DNA from: Haemonchus contortus
Taxonomy: Eukaryota > Nematoda > Chromadorea > Rhabditida > Trichostrongylidae
Assembly: GCA_000469685.2 (NCBI GenBank)
Contig: LS997563.1
Coordinates: 7,130,437 to 7,194,436 of the forward strand
DNA length: 64,000 nucleotides
Reading direction: 5' to 3'
Each line of letters begins with the position of its first letter. Within the stretch, counting starts at the first letter, position 1. The notes below the pieces were generated by a model. That model did not search any database and was not told the origin of the DNA. It worked only from the letters and a program-made list of their open reading frames with translations. Position numbers and translations under genes: made by a program. Shown here piece by piece: positions 34,805 through 46,320 of the stretch.

Positions 34805-36658
34805 CTGAAACGAGCCAGAAGCAAGGTATGTACTTTGGACCTCCACTGAAAGCTGATTAGGTCCGAAACCGTGAACATCGACTCATAGAGTTTTTCCAAA
34901 AGACTAATAAAATGTTCTATTTCACTGTAGAACTTTCGAAAATCGAGCATTCTATCCTCTAGGAAAATAGCCTGATCTTCGTTGATTGGTCGATGCATTT
35001 TCCAGTAGGCAAGTTTAGTAGCGTGCGCTAGGTTGAAAAATGTCTGGTTCCTTCGTTTATACTGTCATCCAGTTCTGCATTCCCTCTACCTCATACTGTA
35101 CTGTGGAAAAAATGACCCTTCTACTTGTCAGACTAGATGGGGGCGGCAAGTACTAGTATTCAACTTCCCGAAGCCTAAAGGGATCTTTTGACATGAACAT
35201 TTCAAGACTGAAGCGTTATGATTTGCTAAGGAGATCGTAAGTGGGTGCTGGGATGCTCAAGCCAAATGGCTAATGTAGGGAATACTCTGTGTTCCTGAAT
35301 CTACACTTTCTGCAAAGTTTCTTTCACTATTTTTCAGGTATGACCCAGCCTGAATGGGCTCTCATGCGCAGACTCAAGCGAAAAATTTGTGGTGTGACGC
35401 CGCGAGTCCGAATCCGTCATTTCACAAAAAGGAGACCGGATTCTTTTCCGTTACCCTGTGTGATCATACTGGCTGACCTCGTCGTCGCCTATGTCAGCCT
35501 GTCAATCAGTTCGACAGCGGCTGAAACTCACTTCGGCTTCACCGAGCTGTCCGATGGGCCGGCGATCAATTTGGCTTAGCCGGACCAATCCCACACTCCC
35601 TCCATTGGAAGGGTGCTCGGCCCTGCGGATCGGAGTTGCCCGCGGGCCCATCGGACGTTCAGCAGCGTATATATTCCTGGCTGAACTTCTGAAATTACCT
35701 GATTCAGAAAGAGCAGACAAAAATAGTTGAGAGGGGATGATTTGAGGAGCAGGTGCTTTTGGTACTAATGAATGAATAGCAACTACGTCGAAAAAGGAAA
35801 TTAATCCTAGGCCTGAATGCCTTGTGTTCTTTTTGAAATTCCTTCTCTTTTGGGTTAAACAATAAGCTGCAGAACCAGCTCAGAAGCCCCCAAACTTCAA
35901 CATCCCTAATCCCTCAGAAATATCAGTTCGGAGACGAATGCTTTTCATCTTCTGATCTCGGGACAGAAAAGAAAAAGAAAGCCACTTTTCCTCCTAAAAC
36001 TGAGAAAGTTCAAGCATCCGCTTCAACATCCTGTTTACAACATTTGACCACCTTCAGTCATCTGAAGATAGTTCCAGTCCGTCCACCATTCCGGTGCGAA
36101 AACCTTGCCGATGAACAATTGTGTCTTGAAGACTGTGCTCACTGGTCACTCCCTTGTTTTCCTATTTCTTGCAAATAATAAATCATAAAGGAACATTTTA
36201 TACCATACAACAACAAAACAATTTAAAACACTGTAATATTCAAGGATTTCCCTTGTATATCAGGCAGGCGGTAGTTTCAATGCCGGCTGACGGGCCAACC
36301 GTCCCACCTCCCTAATACTTGTAGTTCGAGACAGGGTATTGTGTAAGATAGTCCTGCAGAAAAAAAAGAGGCAGTTGATGAAAAGAACTGGATCCAATTT
36401 TTCAATTTTTTTTGTTTTTTTTTCCACTTTTTTTTGATTTTTCAATTTTTTCCGATTTTGAATAGAATTTCCCCGAAATCGACGGTCCTCATGAATCCTG
36501 TGGTATTACATTGGCACTCTGTAGTGATAAAAGAACATCTTATGACGGGGAACGAAAATGTTATGATAGGCTGTGAATGAAGTATATTGAGCCTAGGGAT
36601 GCTGTCAAGGAGAAAAGAGAGAAAGATGGGAGATTAAAATTCCCCGGCTCCCGCTTAC
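34805..36658. other. Unit-3 interior, left of the Tc1 element
   Basis: To about 35,165 the sequence is almost identical to unit a2; beyond that it is clearly diverged. Plus-strand frames at 35,120-35,235 and 35,340-35,560 are the best preserved versions of the unassigned remnants (ISRLKRYDLLRRS, donor GTAAGT, acceptor TTTTTCAG, then GMTQPEWALMRRL). A diverged palindrome lies at about 35,545-35,665. The product is not recognised. Confidence 0.35.
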
Positions 36659-36660
36659 TA

Positions 36661-38218
36661 CAGTGTGTTTCGAGAGTATGTGCACACCCAACATTTTGTT
36701 TTTTTGGGAATACCATTGCTTTCTGTAACCCGTGACTTTCACCATTCAATTCGTTGTGTGCGATAACCTACGAACACTTATTCTGAGAGAACATCGTAGC
36801 TGCTAACATAATTTTTTTTAAAGAAAAATTTCTTCTTTGTTTCAAAAGTATGTGCTTACTTAGCAAAAAAAACAAAAATATAATCGAGATCAGGAATCAA
36901 TAGGGCTACTTAAATTTCTGTAGTGGTTATCGACTACGAGGAATCGTTTGAGAATGGTTTCGTCGCGGTAGGTTCTTTAGTTACCTTTGAAATGAAAAAT
37001 TTTGAGTGTGCGCGTACTTTACGAACGGCGACTGGGTCGCTCTTTTACATACATTGCTAGACTCATTCAAGACCCTGGCAGCTATCGCTCACAACCCAGT
37101 CCTGGCCGTCCACGTATTTTGACTGCTCAGGACAACAAGAGGATAGCCCGTCTTGTGGCGAATACTTCTTTGTCTATGAGTTAGACCCGACCTCAGATGG
37201 GTTTAACAGTCTCGAGTACGACCGTTTAGCGCTCTATCCGCTCTGATGAGCCTATCACACGAGAGACCATGAAGAAGGTTACTCGACTCAGTACTCGCCA
37301 CAAGCTGACAAGGCTGGAGTTTGCTCGCGCAGACCATCAAAGAGCCTCCTCCGAAATTCTTTCTCAAAAACACGAGTGGCTCTCGGCCAAGGTACCTTCA
37401 GTGATGACAAAATCCATCCAGCCTACGATATTGTGCTTCTCTTCATCAGAAAAAATCACTTAAGAACAAAATGGGTATAACACATTGTTTGTTCTAAAAA
37501 TAGGAAAATCCTGAAAAGTCTCGAACAACCGTCCCTTACTCCATGATGTTGCCATGTTCCTACGAGCAAACTCCAGCATTGTCAGCTTGTGGCGAGTATT
37601 GAGTCGAGTAGCCTCCTTCATCGTCTCTCGTGTGATATACTCTTCAGAGCGGATAGAACGTCAAACGGTCGTACTCGAGACTGGTAAACCCGGATCTAAC
37701 TCATAGACAAAGAAGTATTCGCCACAAGACGGGCTATTTTCCTGTTGCCCCGAGCACTCAAAAGACGTGGACGGACAGGAATAGGTTGTGAGCGATAGCT
37801 GCCAGGGTCTCGAATGAATCTAGTAATGCATGAAAAAGAGCGGCCCAGTTGCCGTTCGAAAAGTATGTGCACACTCAAAATTTTTCATTTCAAAGGTAAC
37901 TAAAGAACCTACCGCGACGAAACCATTCTCAAACGATTCCTCGTAGTCGATAACCACTACAGAAATTCTGGTGGCCCTATGGATTCTTGATCTCGGTTAT
38001 ATTCTTGTTTTTTGCTAAGTGTGCGCATACTTTTGAAACAAAGAAGAAATTTCTCTTCAATAAAAAATTATGTTATTAGCTACGATGTTCTCTCAGAATA
38101 AGTGTTCGTAGGTTATCGCACACAACGAATTGAATGGTGAAAGTCACGGGTTACAGAAAGCAATGGTATTCCCAAAAAAACTAAATGTTGGGTGTGCACA
38201 TACTTTTGAAACACACTG
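36661..38218. mobile_element. Fold-back Tc1/mariner element
   Basis: The termini are CAGTGTGTTTCGAGAGTATG and, inverted, CAGTGTGTTTCAAAAGTATG, flanked by TA at 36,659-36,660 and 38,219-38,220. Sister units have the uninterrupted site (TTTTACTATCACAGTATC, for example near 3,231). Two transposase N-terminal fragments face each other: plus strand 37,002-37,184 (SQPSPGRPRILTAQDNKRIA) and minus strand 37,696-37,878 (RPRLLSARGNRKIARLV). The plus arm continues to about 37,400 with TRHKLTRLEFARA. The helix-turn-helix part resembles Tc1-type transposases, but the DDE/D catalytic region is missing and stops interrupt both arms. It is a non-autonomous inverted dimer. Confidence 0.8.
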
Positions 38219-38220
38219 TA

Positions 38221-40345
38221 TCACAATATCAAACTCTCCTAAGCCACCAGTGTTCTCCTATTTTCAATTTCATTTTTTGTGGCTAACTGCCCAAGGTAGT
38301 CATCCTCAGCATAAGTAAATCAGTTGCCGGAAACAATGAGTTTCCAGGTGAGCTCCCAGTCACTTCTGCATCCTAAGTTCAAGCCATGCCGGTTGTTTTT
38401 ATTCTATATTTCCCAGATCGAGACCACCAACTTGACTTACTCTAATACTTATTCATCAGTAGTTTTCAGTATATTTGAAATATAAGATGTACCTTTTTAG
38501 GGTATTGGTGGTACACTTCGGCGTTGGCCATATGAATAGAATTCTAGATGGTCTCGAAGTTTTTCAAAAAGTCTCGCTTGTATTAACAGTATAATTGTCA
38601 TTAGAGTAAATAGTATTGCCAATCGTTCAATCAACTGATTGCTGCAAAAATTTTAAAATATAACTGTAAACCAGGTCATAAGTTCTATGTAGCACACTAT
38701 GGTTGTCCAAAAAAATCTCTCCTGCATAGACTAACTGGCTAAGTTATTTTTCCCAATTCTAGGCTTATTTTACAACTTCTATCGTAGCCAGTGCCGAGGT
38801 GGATTTCACTGTCCTTCCGCATCTAAAGATTACCTGCGAACGAACAGTGTGAGATTCATCGAGGACGGAAAAGACAATTTCGACTCATTGTGCAATACGA
38901 CCTCTACAAAACTGGAAGACGAATGGGAAACGACTGACTGCAAGTTGAAACTGATGTGGAAAGGTTAACGAGCATCGGACAGGAGCAGAAGGGTGAGGAA
39001 AATTGTAGCCTGAGAGAGAACTTTTCGTCTCACTTGAAAACTGGAGATGTAGAACAAGAGGATTTGGAAGTGCTTGGAACATTTAGGCAAAACAACAAAG
39101 CAAAAGGTGATCTTCAGGGTCCGCGCTCCATTTGAGTTGTGATGGTGAGCACTACTGTCAAAGATATAGTTGGCTCGCTAACGGCTCGCAGACGCGTAGA
39201 CGTGACATTGCACAGTAGAATGATCTGGTTCCATTATTACAAAAGGCAGAGGTAACTATGTCGATCTTCTCCGATGGACAGTGGGCATTCGGTAACGGCC
39301 GGAGCTCAAGCACAGCAGCAGCATGGAGGGTGGAAGCGGGGAAAGCGGTGGAGGCGACTGTGCGTTTGTCTTGCTCGAGCTGGTGGGCCTGCCGGCCATC
39401 CGACAAAACCGGTAAGCAGAAGCTGTCGGACGTTAGACGTCTACGATGAAGCCTCAGACACGTGTGAATAAGGAGAGTAGCCGGAATGTTCCATTGAATT
39501 GCCTGATTAGCCGCCAAAAGCAGATTCGCCCCACGCAGGTGTTGCCCTCTAGCTCCGTACGATCTCCTGTTCAGTGACCAGAACTACTCGTTAGTTTCAT
39601 TTCTGCTCCCACCATCTGGAATGCGTTCCTTGACGTTCCCTGACCGAGAGGATTTCATTTGGTGAACAGGGGAATGTACGACGCAGAAAGGCAAGGAGCT
39701 CCCACACGCCATTCAGGAACTAGAAGTAGCAGATCTAGAAAGGGATTGACAACTCCGTCCGTATCGAAGCGAGACGAGTTTATCGTGAGGGACGATTGGT
39801 GGATTAGTGAGCAGGGAAAGTTTTTCTAGGGGTAAAAATTCTATGAAGATCTGTCAACTAACTCGAAAAGCTAAGCTCGGGGTAGAAGTGAAAGCTTTGC
39901 CAAAATGCCTAGGCCTGATTATTCATTTTTGATTCTGAGCCTTCATAAATAGCTCAAACACTCACAGCCTTTTCTCAACCCTTCCATTTTTCTAGTCAAG
40001 ATGAGAAACTCCTTTCAACGCAATGCCCCCCCTTTGTTTCCCCTTATGGCTTGCCCATTTGACTACGTGTCGTCCTTACCCATTCTAGGTTCCTCCTTAC
40101 TGACCAGTAGCTCAACCCTCACTACTTTGCTATGCTTGTGTTACCCTCCCATCTGTGCATTCCTTTATATTTTTTGCCCGGGACGCCCCTCATGCTGTTC
40201 GACTGATGGTAAGTTTTAGGTATGAGAAGAAAGAGAAATGGTGACGGCAATAATCGGGCGACTGGACAACATGGATTTTCGAACCCGTCAGAAACTGAAA
40301 GATTTGTGAAAGACCTAGGCGTATGAATCGCCCTGAACAATTCTT
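38221..40345. other. Unit-3 interior, right of the Tc1 element
   Basis: A diverged homologue of 3,240-5,150. At 39,158-39,517 on the minus strand there is a 119-residue frame with several Cys (SAFCNNGTRSFYCAMSRL), but the same frame is broken by a stop in units a and b. No product is assigned. Confidence 0.3.
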
Positions 40346-43300
40346 TCACAGTTTTTTTAGGGTGTTGGAATGCCTGATGAAATCCCGTTCCAACTGTACT
40401 GTACTCAGATGATCCGAGTTTGCCCTTCGACTAACCAAAACATGTTTCGAGACGAATAAAAGGTTTTGAAAGACTTTTTTGATAGATAAAAGACTTTCAA
40501 GGCTTTTTCGACATTTCCTCTGACAATGAGAATAAATGGAACTTACTCAAGCTCCTTCAACTTTCGGCGATATCCTCTCTAGAACTTTGATTCATTAAAC
40601 TCAGTTGCCATGAACCAACGTAATGTTCCATCTTACCTCACGAGTAATCCAAATAGTAGTAATTCTTCCCGGGTCATAATATTCCGTTGTTGTTGTCTCA
40701 TCAGATTCCTCAGTAGTTGTAGTGGTTTCTGTTACCTGTGGCAATTCCGTGAGCACTGTAGTTGGGATGAAAACGCTTTTAGTATATTTTTCGGTTAAAC
40801 TGGTTGTCGACTTGATGAATTCTGTGAAATATGGACTTTTTGATGACGTTGTTGTCGAGATGGTGCTTGCCATAGACGAGGAAGCTGTGGTATTAGTCTT
40901 CGGGGTTTTGACGGCAGTCGATAAAGTTGCCCGTAGGGTAGTCGCTACGGGAGTTGTTGCTGTGGTTGTCGTACTGGTAGTTGTCGAAGTTGTCGTTTTT
41001 GTTGTTGCTGATGATGTTGTTGTTGCTGCTGTTGTTGTTGGTGTGGTGGCGGTGACGGTGGTGGTGGTGTCGGTAGAGGTGGTGGTGGTGGTGGTGTTGG
41101 AGGGGGCAGTTGTAGTAGGAGCGGCGGCAGTTGCAGTAGTTCTCATTGTTATTGTTGTTGCTGATCTTGTTGTTGTGACTGTTTCAGGCTTCTCGCTGCT
41201 TGTTGTTGTTGTCCCTGAGGAACGTGTTGATAATGATTGTGTCTTTGCCATTTCTTCCGTTGGCTTTCCCGACTTACGAGACAATAGGTTCGTAACATAA
41301 TCTCCGATTTTCATCCAACAGTGAGGGGCATCATAAGCGTGGTTTTTGAGTTGGGTCTGCAAAAAACGCCTGTTAATTAAAGTCAAATATGCTGAAATAT
41401 GTGAACCCAGTGCTGCCTATGTGGCTATTCCCCTTGATAACTATTATTTATTCATGGCTTCTTGTGTTTCATTTCGATTTCTAGCAATAACTATGTCTAC
41501 TGCATTCACTGGGTGAAGTTTTTCCGATCTCCACACAATTGCTGAGTTTAGAACACAAAACGACTCTTGAGCTTGGCCTTTAATGGGTTCGAGTCTCACA
41601 AAGCTACCGTTACCCGAGCCTTCGCAATCTTATAAGGACTTTTGTAACGTGAGCTGTGGTGGAAAGTAGCAATTAAGCAAAGCATCAATACAGTAGATTT
41701 CGCACTTAGAAAAATCTTGAAGGGCATGTATTGATTCACAGTGCTCACCATAGCGATTTAGCAATCACACACAGTGATATAGAAGTTGTTCGTTGACTGC
41801 CTATAACCCCGTTACATGCACCGACGCAACGGAAAAAGGGTAACGGACGACGACGTGGCTCAGGTGCCTATTAAACTCACCTGGCTGAGGTTAATCGCAT
41901 TACATTATCACAGTGCCTTTGGACTTTGAAATGTGATCAACTCAAACGATAAGCCCAAGCTCCCTATACCTCAGGTCGAAGCACTGCCCTACCCACCACC
42001 CTGCTGCGATAACGCCCTTTTTTGGAGGAAAACTTATTATTGTGCGAGAGAGTTGCTTACTGCACAAGGAATATCCCATAAGACCCATAAGAAAAGCTCT
42101 CAAGGTTGGCAATTTATGGGCGAAACTTCAGTCTCGGACGAAACTCGATCTCGTATTTGTGCTATCCGGGCACCTTGCTCTACCCCTTACACTTCCAATC
42201 TCACTTGCACCCCCCCCCCCGTTCGTTCTTAATGGCTTATATGTCTGTGAAGTCGATTCGCCCGGTTGACGCCGGGCTTTATTCATTTTTTGGCAAATCT
42301 GCTGTAATCGGCTAACTCCCCACTCCTTCTTTGAAACAAATAATATTTCCTGTACACGACGTTTGACACAGGACTAACAGGGTATTGTAAATGGTCTTCA
42401 GTGATAGTCGGTACTTAGGTCTTGAATTGGGTGTCTCGATTTTCTGCTCTCGTTTATATGATTAATACCCAATAAAGATTGAACTATTAAGTAACCAAAA
42501 CCTTGGGAGGTACTTACAAATATTTCGTGCGTTGATAACACCATTATCAGATGTTATCAACCTTTTACTTCACAGAGATAACATTAGTTGAGAGTTCCAA
42601 ATAACTGGCGGTTGGTTAATTTTGTCGCAAATTATATCGAACAATGAGGATCCTCCATCAAGTCACAAACTTTGCTGTGTAGCGGTCGTAATCTTATAGC
42701 AAGAAATGAACAAAATTCCAATCTGCTTATCGTAACGCCGCTAATGGATCCCTATAACTGCACTTACCACCCCTTTTGTCACCCTACTCTACCATCTCGT
42801 CTTATCGAATGAAACATACTGAACAGCCACAGCTACATCATAAATACCGACGGGTTAAAAAGTTGATTGGTGGCTCTTGCTCTCTTAGGTCCCTTATCTT
42901 CTTTTACCAGTTATTATCGGTTATCGGGCGGAGGTGGTGTAGTGGCAAGTGGCGCACTATATCACACGCACGGTCAGGGGTTCGAATCCCGGATCGGTGC
43001 CCGCCTAGGCCAACCAAGCCTTCCATCCTTCCGGGGTCGGTGAATTGGTACCAGATTCGTCTGGGAGGATAAAAGCACTGACTTGTACATCGGCTGGCCA
43101 CCGCAAGTCACTGTATAGGCCACATACGCACTCATTACGCCACTACGATTCTGAATGGAAGTCGAGTGCGGGGGCGCATCCCTCAGACGGGATTGATTAA
43201 CGCCAAAAACTTTATCCTTTATCCTTTTATCGGTTTCTGTCACCGAGTACCTACGATCCCGTCATAAAGTAACACACCCCACAATCAAATACTACACCAC

Positions 43301-44689
43301 TTATTAAAGTGCCGAGGTTCCACTGTTAATACGAAAAGCTGTAATCTTACCATATTTGAACTCTTTAGGTCCACAGAAAGAAAAGCTACGTATTTCCGCT
43401 CGCCCCTTGAAAGCGGAGTCTGGCCCTGCCACCTGCCATGAGTGTTCCCGCAGTGTTCGCGCACGCCCTGCCCCCTCTAGAAGGAGTCTGGCCATGCTTC
43501 CTGCCATAAGTACTTTCATCCTGCCCACACACACTGTCACACCAACAGATACACTTACAATTGGCGAATTATATAAAGTAGGATAGCTTACCGGGGGACG
43601 AGCGACTCGTGCGATTCTGGGTGCGCGCGGCAATTTGCGCGGCGAAATTCGCGATGATTAAAACAACTCTGGCGCCTATTATTGAGGTACAAACTTGAAG
43701 TAGAGTACTTTAGTAGGGTCGGACAATCCTACTAAGCTACTTTGCTTCAAATTTGGGCCCAAATGATAAACGTTGCAGCCGTCCAAATCGCACCGAATTT
43801 CGCCGCGCGTTTGTCGCGCGCACCCAGAATCGCACGAATCGCAACACACCCTAGCCTACCAGCACCCTCACGTACAACGTGTTGACCCGGTCGCCCAATA
43901 TCAGCACTGAACCGTTTAGCTGTAAGCTTTACATGATAGAACCTGTTTTGACTTGATGTTTTGTTACAGCAGTTAACAAAACTAGGAAAAGGGGTGCAAG
44001 CGGGGCTTGGTAGTGTAAGGGATAGAGCACGGTGCCTGAAAAGCACAAGTACGGGTTCGAGTCTCGTCCGAGACTGAAGTTTTGTCCATAAATCGCCATA
44101 AGTCGTCAACTTCGTGAGACTTTCGCATCGCGTACTGCGGCGAAATAAGAGTGATCAACAAAACATCAAGTCCTATTAGAAACGTTTTCATCAATTAAAA
44201 AGATGCTGTAACGCACACCGATCTTGTTCGCACATCTGCCTTCGTCACCATAAGCACAGAAACATCTCAGTTGTCGATAAAGGGTCCCATTCCTATCTCG
44301 ATAAGTATTCTGATAAAGTTTGCAAGCGGGTCCTGCACGAATCGGACTCGAACCCTGAAAAAATACTGCAAATTTACAGAACGAGTGAATCAGCCCTTCA
44401 CAGAACTCACCCTTTCCTTTACTCCGAATTCAGTATGATTGAAGATGTGGCATTGAGCCCTTCCATCAAAACTGCTCTTATAAACATGCACTTTGAAGCA
44501 GAATCCGCCAGAAATATCATTCTAAACCGTTGCAAACGCGAAAAGAAATCACAACAGTAATGATTTTGAGTAAAAGAATGTCTTTACCTTGTTTATATTA
44601 GGGCAATTGTTGTAATCTAGAGCTTGTTCACAATAAAGCATTAGGTTGAGCATTAAAAGGCAATGATAGATGAGTACCAAAGATTTCAT
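40346..44689 (-). CDS. Secreted Cys/Thr-rich protein, copy 5 (intact, probable founder)
   Basis: Exons are at 44,588-44,689, 44,411-44,521, 44,217-44,354, 40,637-41,356, 40,547-40,578 and 40,346-40,430, giving about 395 residues with consistent phases. The signal peptide (MKSLVLIYHCLLMLNLMLYC) is followed by DYNNCPNINK. Next come GGFCFKVHVY with AQCHIFNHT, then GPACKLYQ, NGT and LRCFCAYGDEGRC. A 240-residue exon follows, starting TQLKNHAYDAPHCWM, turning Thr-rich and ending YYDPGRITTIWITRE. The final exon adds RRANSDHLSTVQLERDF and ends in LKKL; in other copies the first codon of that exon has become TGA. The 2.9-kb intron before the Thr-rich exon holds five mobile elements. It adjoins snx-14, so it likely represents the ancestral copy. 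Function unknown. Confidence 0.6.
42090..42222 (-). mobile_element. tRNA-like SINE, family 2 (minus copy)
   Basis: Read on the minus strand, it has GGAAGTGTAAGGGGTAGAGC (A-box-like), GAGATCGAGTTTCGTCC (degenerate B box), then CGAGACTGAAGTTTCGCC and an ATAAATTGCC stretch. It matches the plus-strand element at 44,008-44,115. A run of C bases abuts its head. It lies inside the long intron of copy 5. Confidence 0.55.
42928..43226 (+). mobile_element. tRNA-derived SINE, family 1 (best-defined copy)
   Basis: The head is GCGGAGGTGGTGTAGTGGCA, with A box TGGTGTAGTGGCAAGTGG and B box GGGTTCGAATCCC. Then follow a body, CTGGGAGGATAAAAGCACTG, and an AACTTTATCCTTTATCC tail. TTATCGG flanks both ends (42,921-42,927 and 43,227-43,233), giving a 7-bp target duplication. 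The head resembles a tRNA-Val type sequence (TCACACG in the anticodon region), but I hold that loosely. It lies in the long intron of copy 5. Confidence 0.8.
43320..43583 (-). mobile_element. Relative of the b1-specific insertion, truncated
   Basis: On the minus strand it begins TATATAATTCGCCAATTG and continues TCTGTTGGTGTG, a GT-rich stretch and ACTTATGGCAGGAAGC, matching the left end of the 8,606-10,019 element and its 145-bp units. The other end is not defined. This makes the b1 insertion a repeat family in this genome. Confidence 0.55.
43593..43851. mobile_element. MULE-like MITE
   Basis: The terminal inverted repeats are about 55 bp and share GATTCTGGGTGCGCGCG and GCGCGGCGAAATTCG. The flanks are TAGCTTACC (43,584-43,592) and TAGCCTACC (43,852-43,860), a 9-bp target duplication with one mismatch. 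It is 259 bp, almost the same length as the element at 57,441. No coding capacity. Confidence 0.7.
44008..44115 (+). mobile_element. tRNA-like SINE, family 2 (plus copy)
   Basis: GGTAGTGTAAGGGATAGAGC (A-box-like) and GGGTTCGAGTCTCGTCC (B box) are followed by GAGACTGAAGTTTTGTCC and ATAAATCGCC. The match to the inverted copy at 42,090 extends beyond the tRNA-like part, so this is a dispersed repeat rather than a tRNA gene. No acceptor-stem pairing is evident. Confidence 0.55.
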
Positions 44690-46320
44690 CTCAGGTCCTA
44701 CGCAACCGATTGGCGGAACGTTAGGGAAAACAAATAAAGGTACTTACTGCAGGATAAGAGAAGATTCGCTAGTAAAAGATTATACATAGTCTCCCGCTGG
44801 TGATAGTTATACCTCAGAAATAAACACTGAGCTCGGATGAGTGGAGATAAGACGTCTAACATTACGTTACGCAGGGTTCCTTCATAGAGCATGTCTAGCA
44901 TTGTCTGAGGAGGAAATGGCCACTTTGATACTGATAAAAGGGCTCTTGCAGCCCTACAGGAAACTGCTAAGGCAAGACTGGGTTGCTCCTATTCTGAGCG
45001 AAGAAGCATGCGCAAAGATTGGGAGTTCAAAATACTGGTTCAACCGAATACTACTAGGTTACCCCAGAAGTATTGCCCGTTCCCTACGAAGCAACAAGAA
45101 GCTGTCGAAATAAGAGGGTAAAAACGTTTCTGTTCAGTCCACTCCATGCTCGCGTCCTGCTGAGCTTGAGGAAAATGTTCTGCACAGCTTATAGAAGAAA
45201 ATTCGAATTGACCATTGAAAACTGGAAGTCGTTCACTCCGTAGTCCACCGCACCTCCAGTCCTCGTTCAGGATCCTCTGAACTACGTTCATCCTACCGAT
45301 GTTTCGCACAAAAAGTATGATTGACTTTGATGGTACTCCTTTGGTCATTGATGCGCCCAAGCAGGTGCCAGTAACGTCTAAGTCTCATGAACCAATGTGG
45401 TCCAGTGGATCGTTCCCACCCGAGAGATACGAGGCAAGTGATTCTTTCTCAGAGTTTTCGTGAACAAGTCTGACCGCCAGGCTGACGACCTTCTGAGTAT
45501 TGGCTGAAGTTCCGAGAAACCTTGTTGGTCACACCATCGCACAACGGTCATCCCAAAATCTAATGACCGGTGTACGGTGCGGCTCATCTTAGATTCCCTA
45601 TAAGTATGAAAGTAAGTCAAAATGTATGACGTATGTGGTAAGTGGATAATCATGTATTATTCTCTGCGAGAATTGTTTTTATTAATTATTCCGGACCTTG
45701 CTGAAAAGTTTTGCAACGAAAATTACCAGTTCTGTCTGATTCCAGACGATGATCGAACCGTGTTGTCGTTGTTTCAAAATTGTACAGCGAGTTTGCAAAA
45801 ATGTGACAAACTATTGCAAATTGTCTATCAATTCAGTTGTATTTTTTTAGATTGAAAATATATATTTTGTTTTCGATGCATTGCCTCTGCACGGCATGAC
45901 ATCCTTTCCCTAACACAAACCTGACTCCTAATCCGTTTTCGGTCACATCGCCCCTCCTATGACACTTCGTTGAATGACGTTTCTGGACACGCCATACACG
46001 CGTATCCTTTGGAGAATTCAGAGTAGTTCGCTAAATGGACACCAGTAAGTTTGACCGATTGGGCAGTCTCTGAAAATGACGATATTACCAAATGTCACTC
46101 AATACAGAAGTTATCAACATCGGTGTTTCAATGAACAAGGTTAAAAAGTTAAAAATCACTTCAAAAATCGCCGGGTTTTATGAAATACTCGGTGAAAGGT
46201 ACTTGTATCTCACCATGAAATACTTTCAAATGTAAACAAAACCAATGAGATCATTGTTTTATTATACTATGGCAAGACTATCACAACACCGAGTGGATCA
46301 ATAAATATGGAATACACATT
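44690..46320. other. Intergenic stretch between copy 5 and snx-14
   Basis: The diverged parent of the b-unit sequence 7,544-10,662. It should contain the promoter of copy 5 and the snx-14 3' UTR. No further gene is seen. Confidence 0.45.
46258..46263 (-). terminator. Poly(A) signal of snx-14
   Basis: AATAAA on the minus strand, about 60 nt past the snx-14 stop codon. Confidence 0.6.

Noticed and set aside
37269..37463. A complete Tc1 transposase gene
   Set aside because: Only N-terminal pieces are present, stops separate them, and the catalytic DDE/D region is absent.
42928..43000. A functional tRNA gene
   Set aside because: There is a B box and an A box but no proper acceptor stem, and the sequence continues into a body shared with other dispersed copies. 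It is a SINE.
44008..44080. A functional tRNA gene
   Set aside because: Similarity to the inverted copy at 42,090 extends past the tRNA-like part, and no acceptor-stem pairing is seen.
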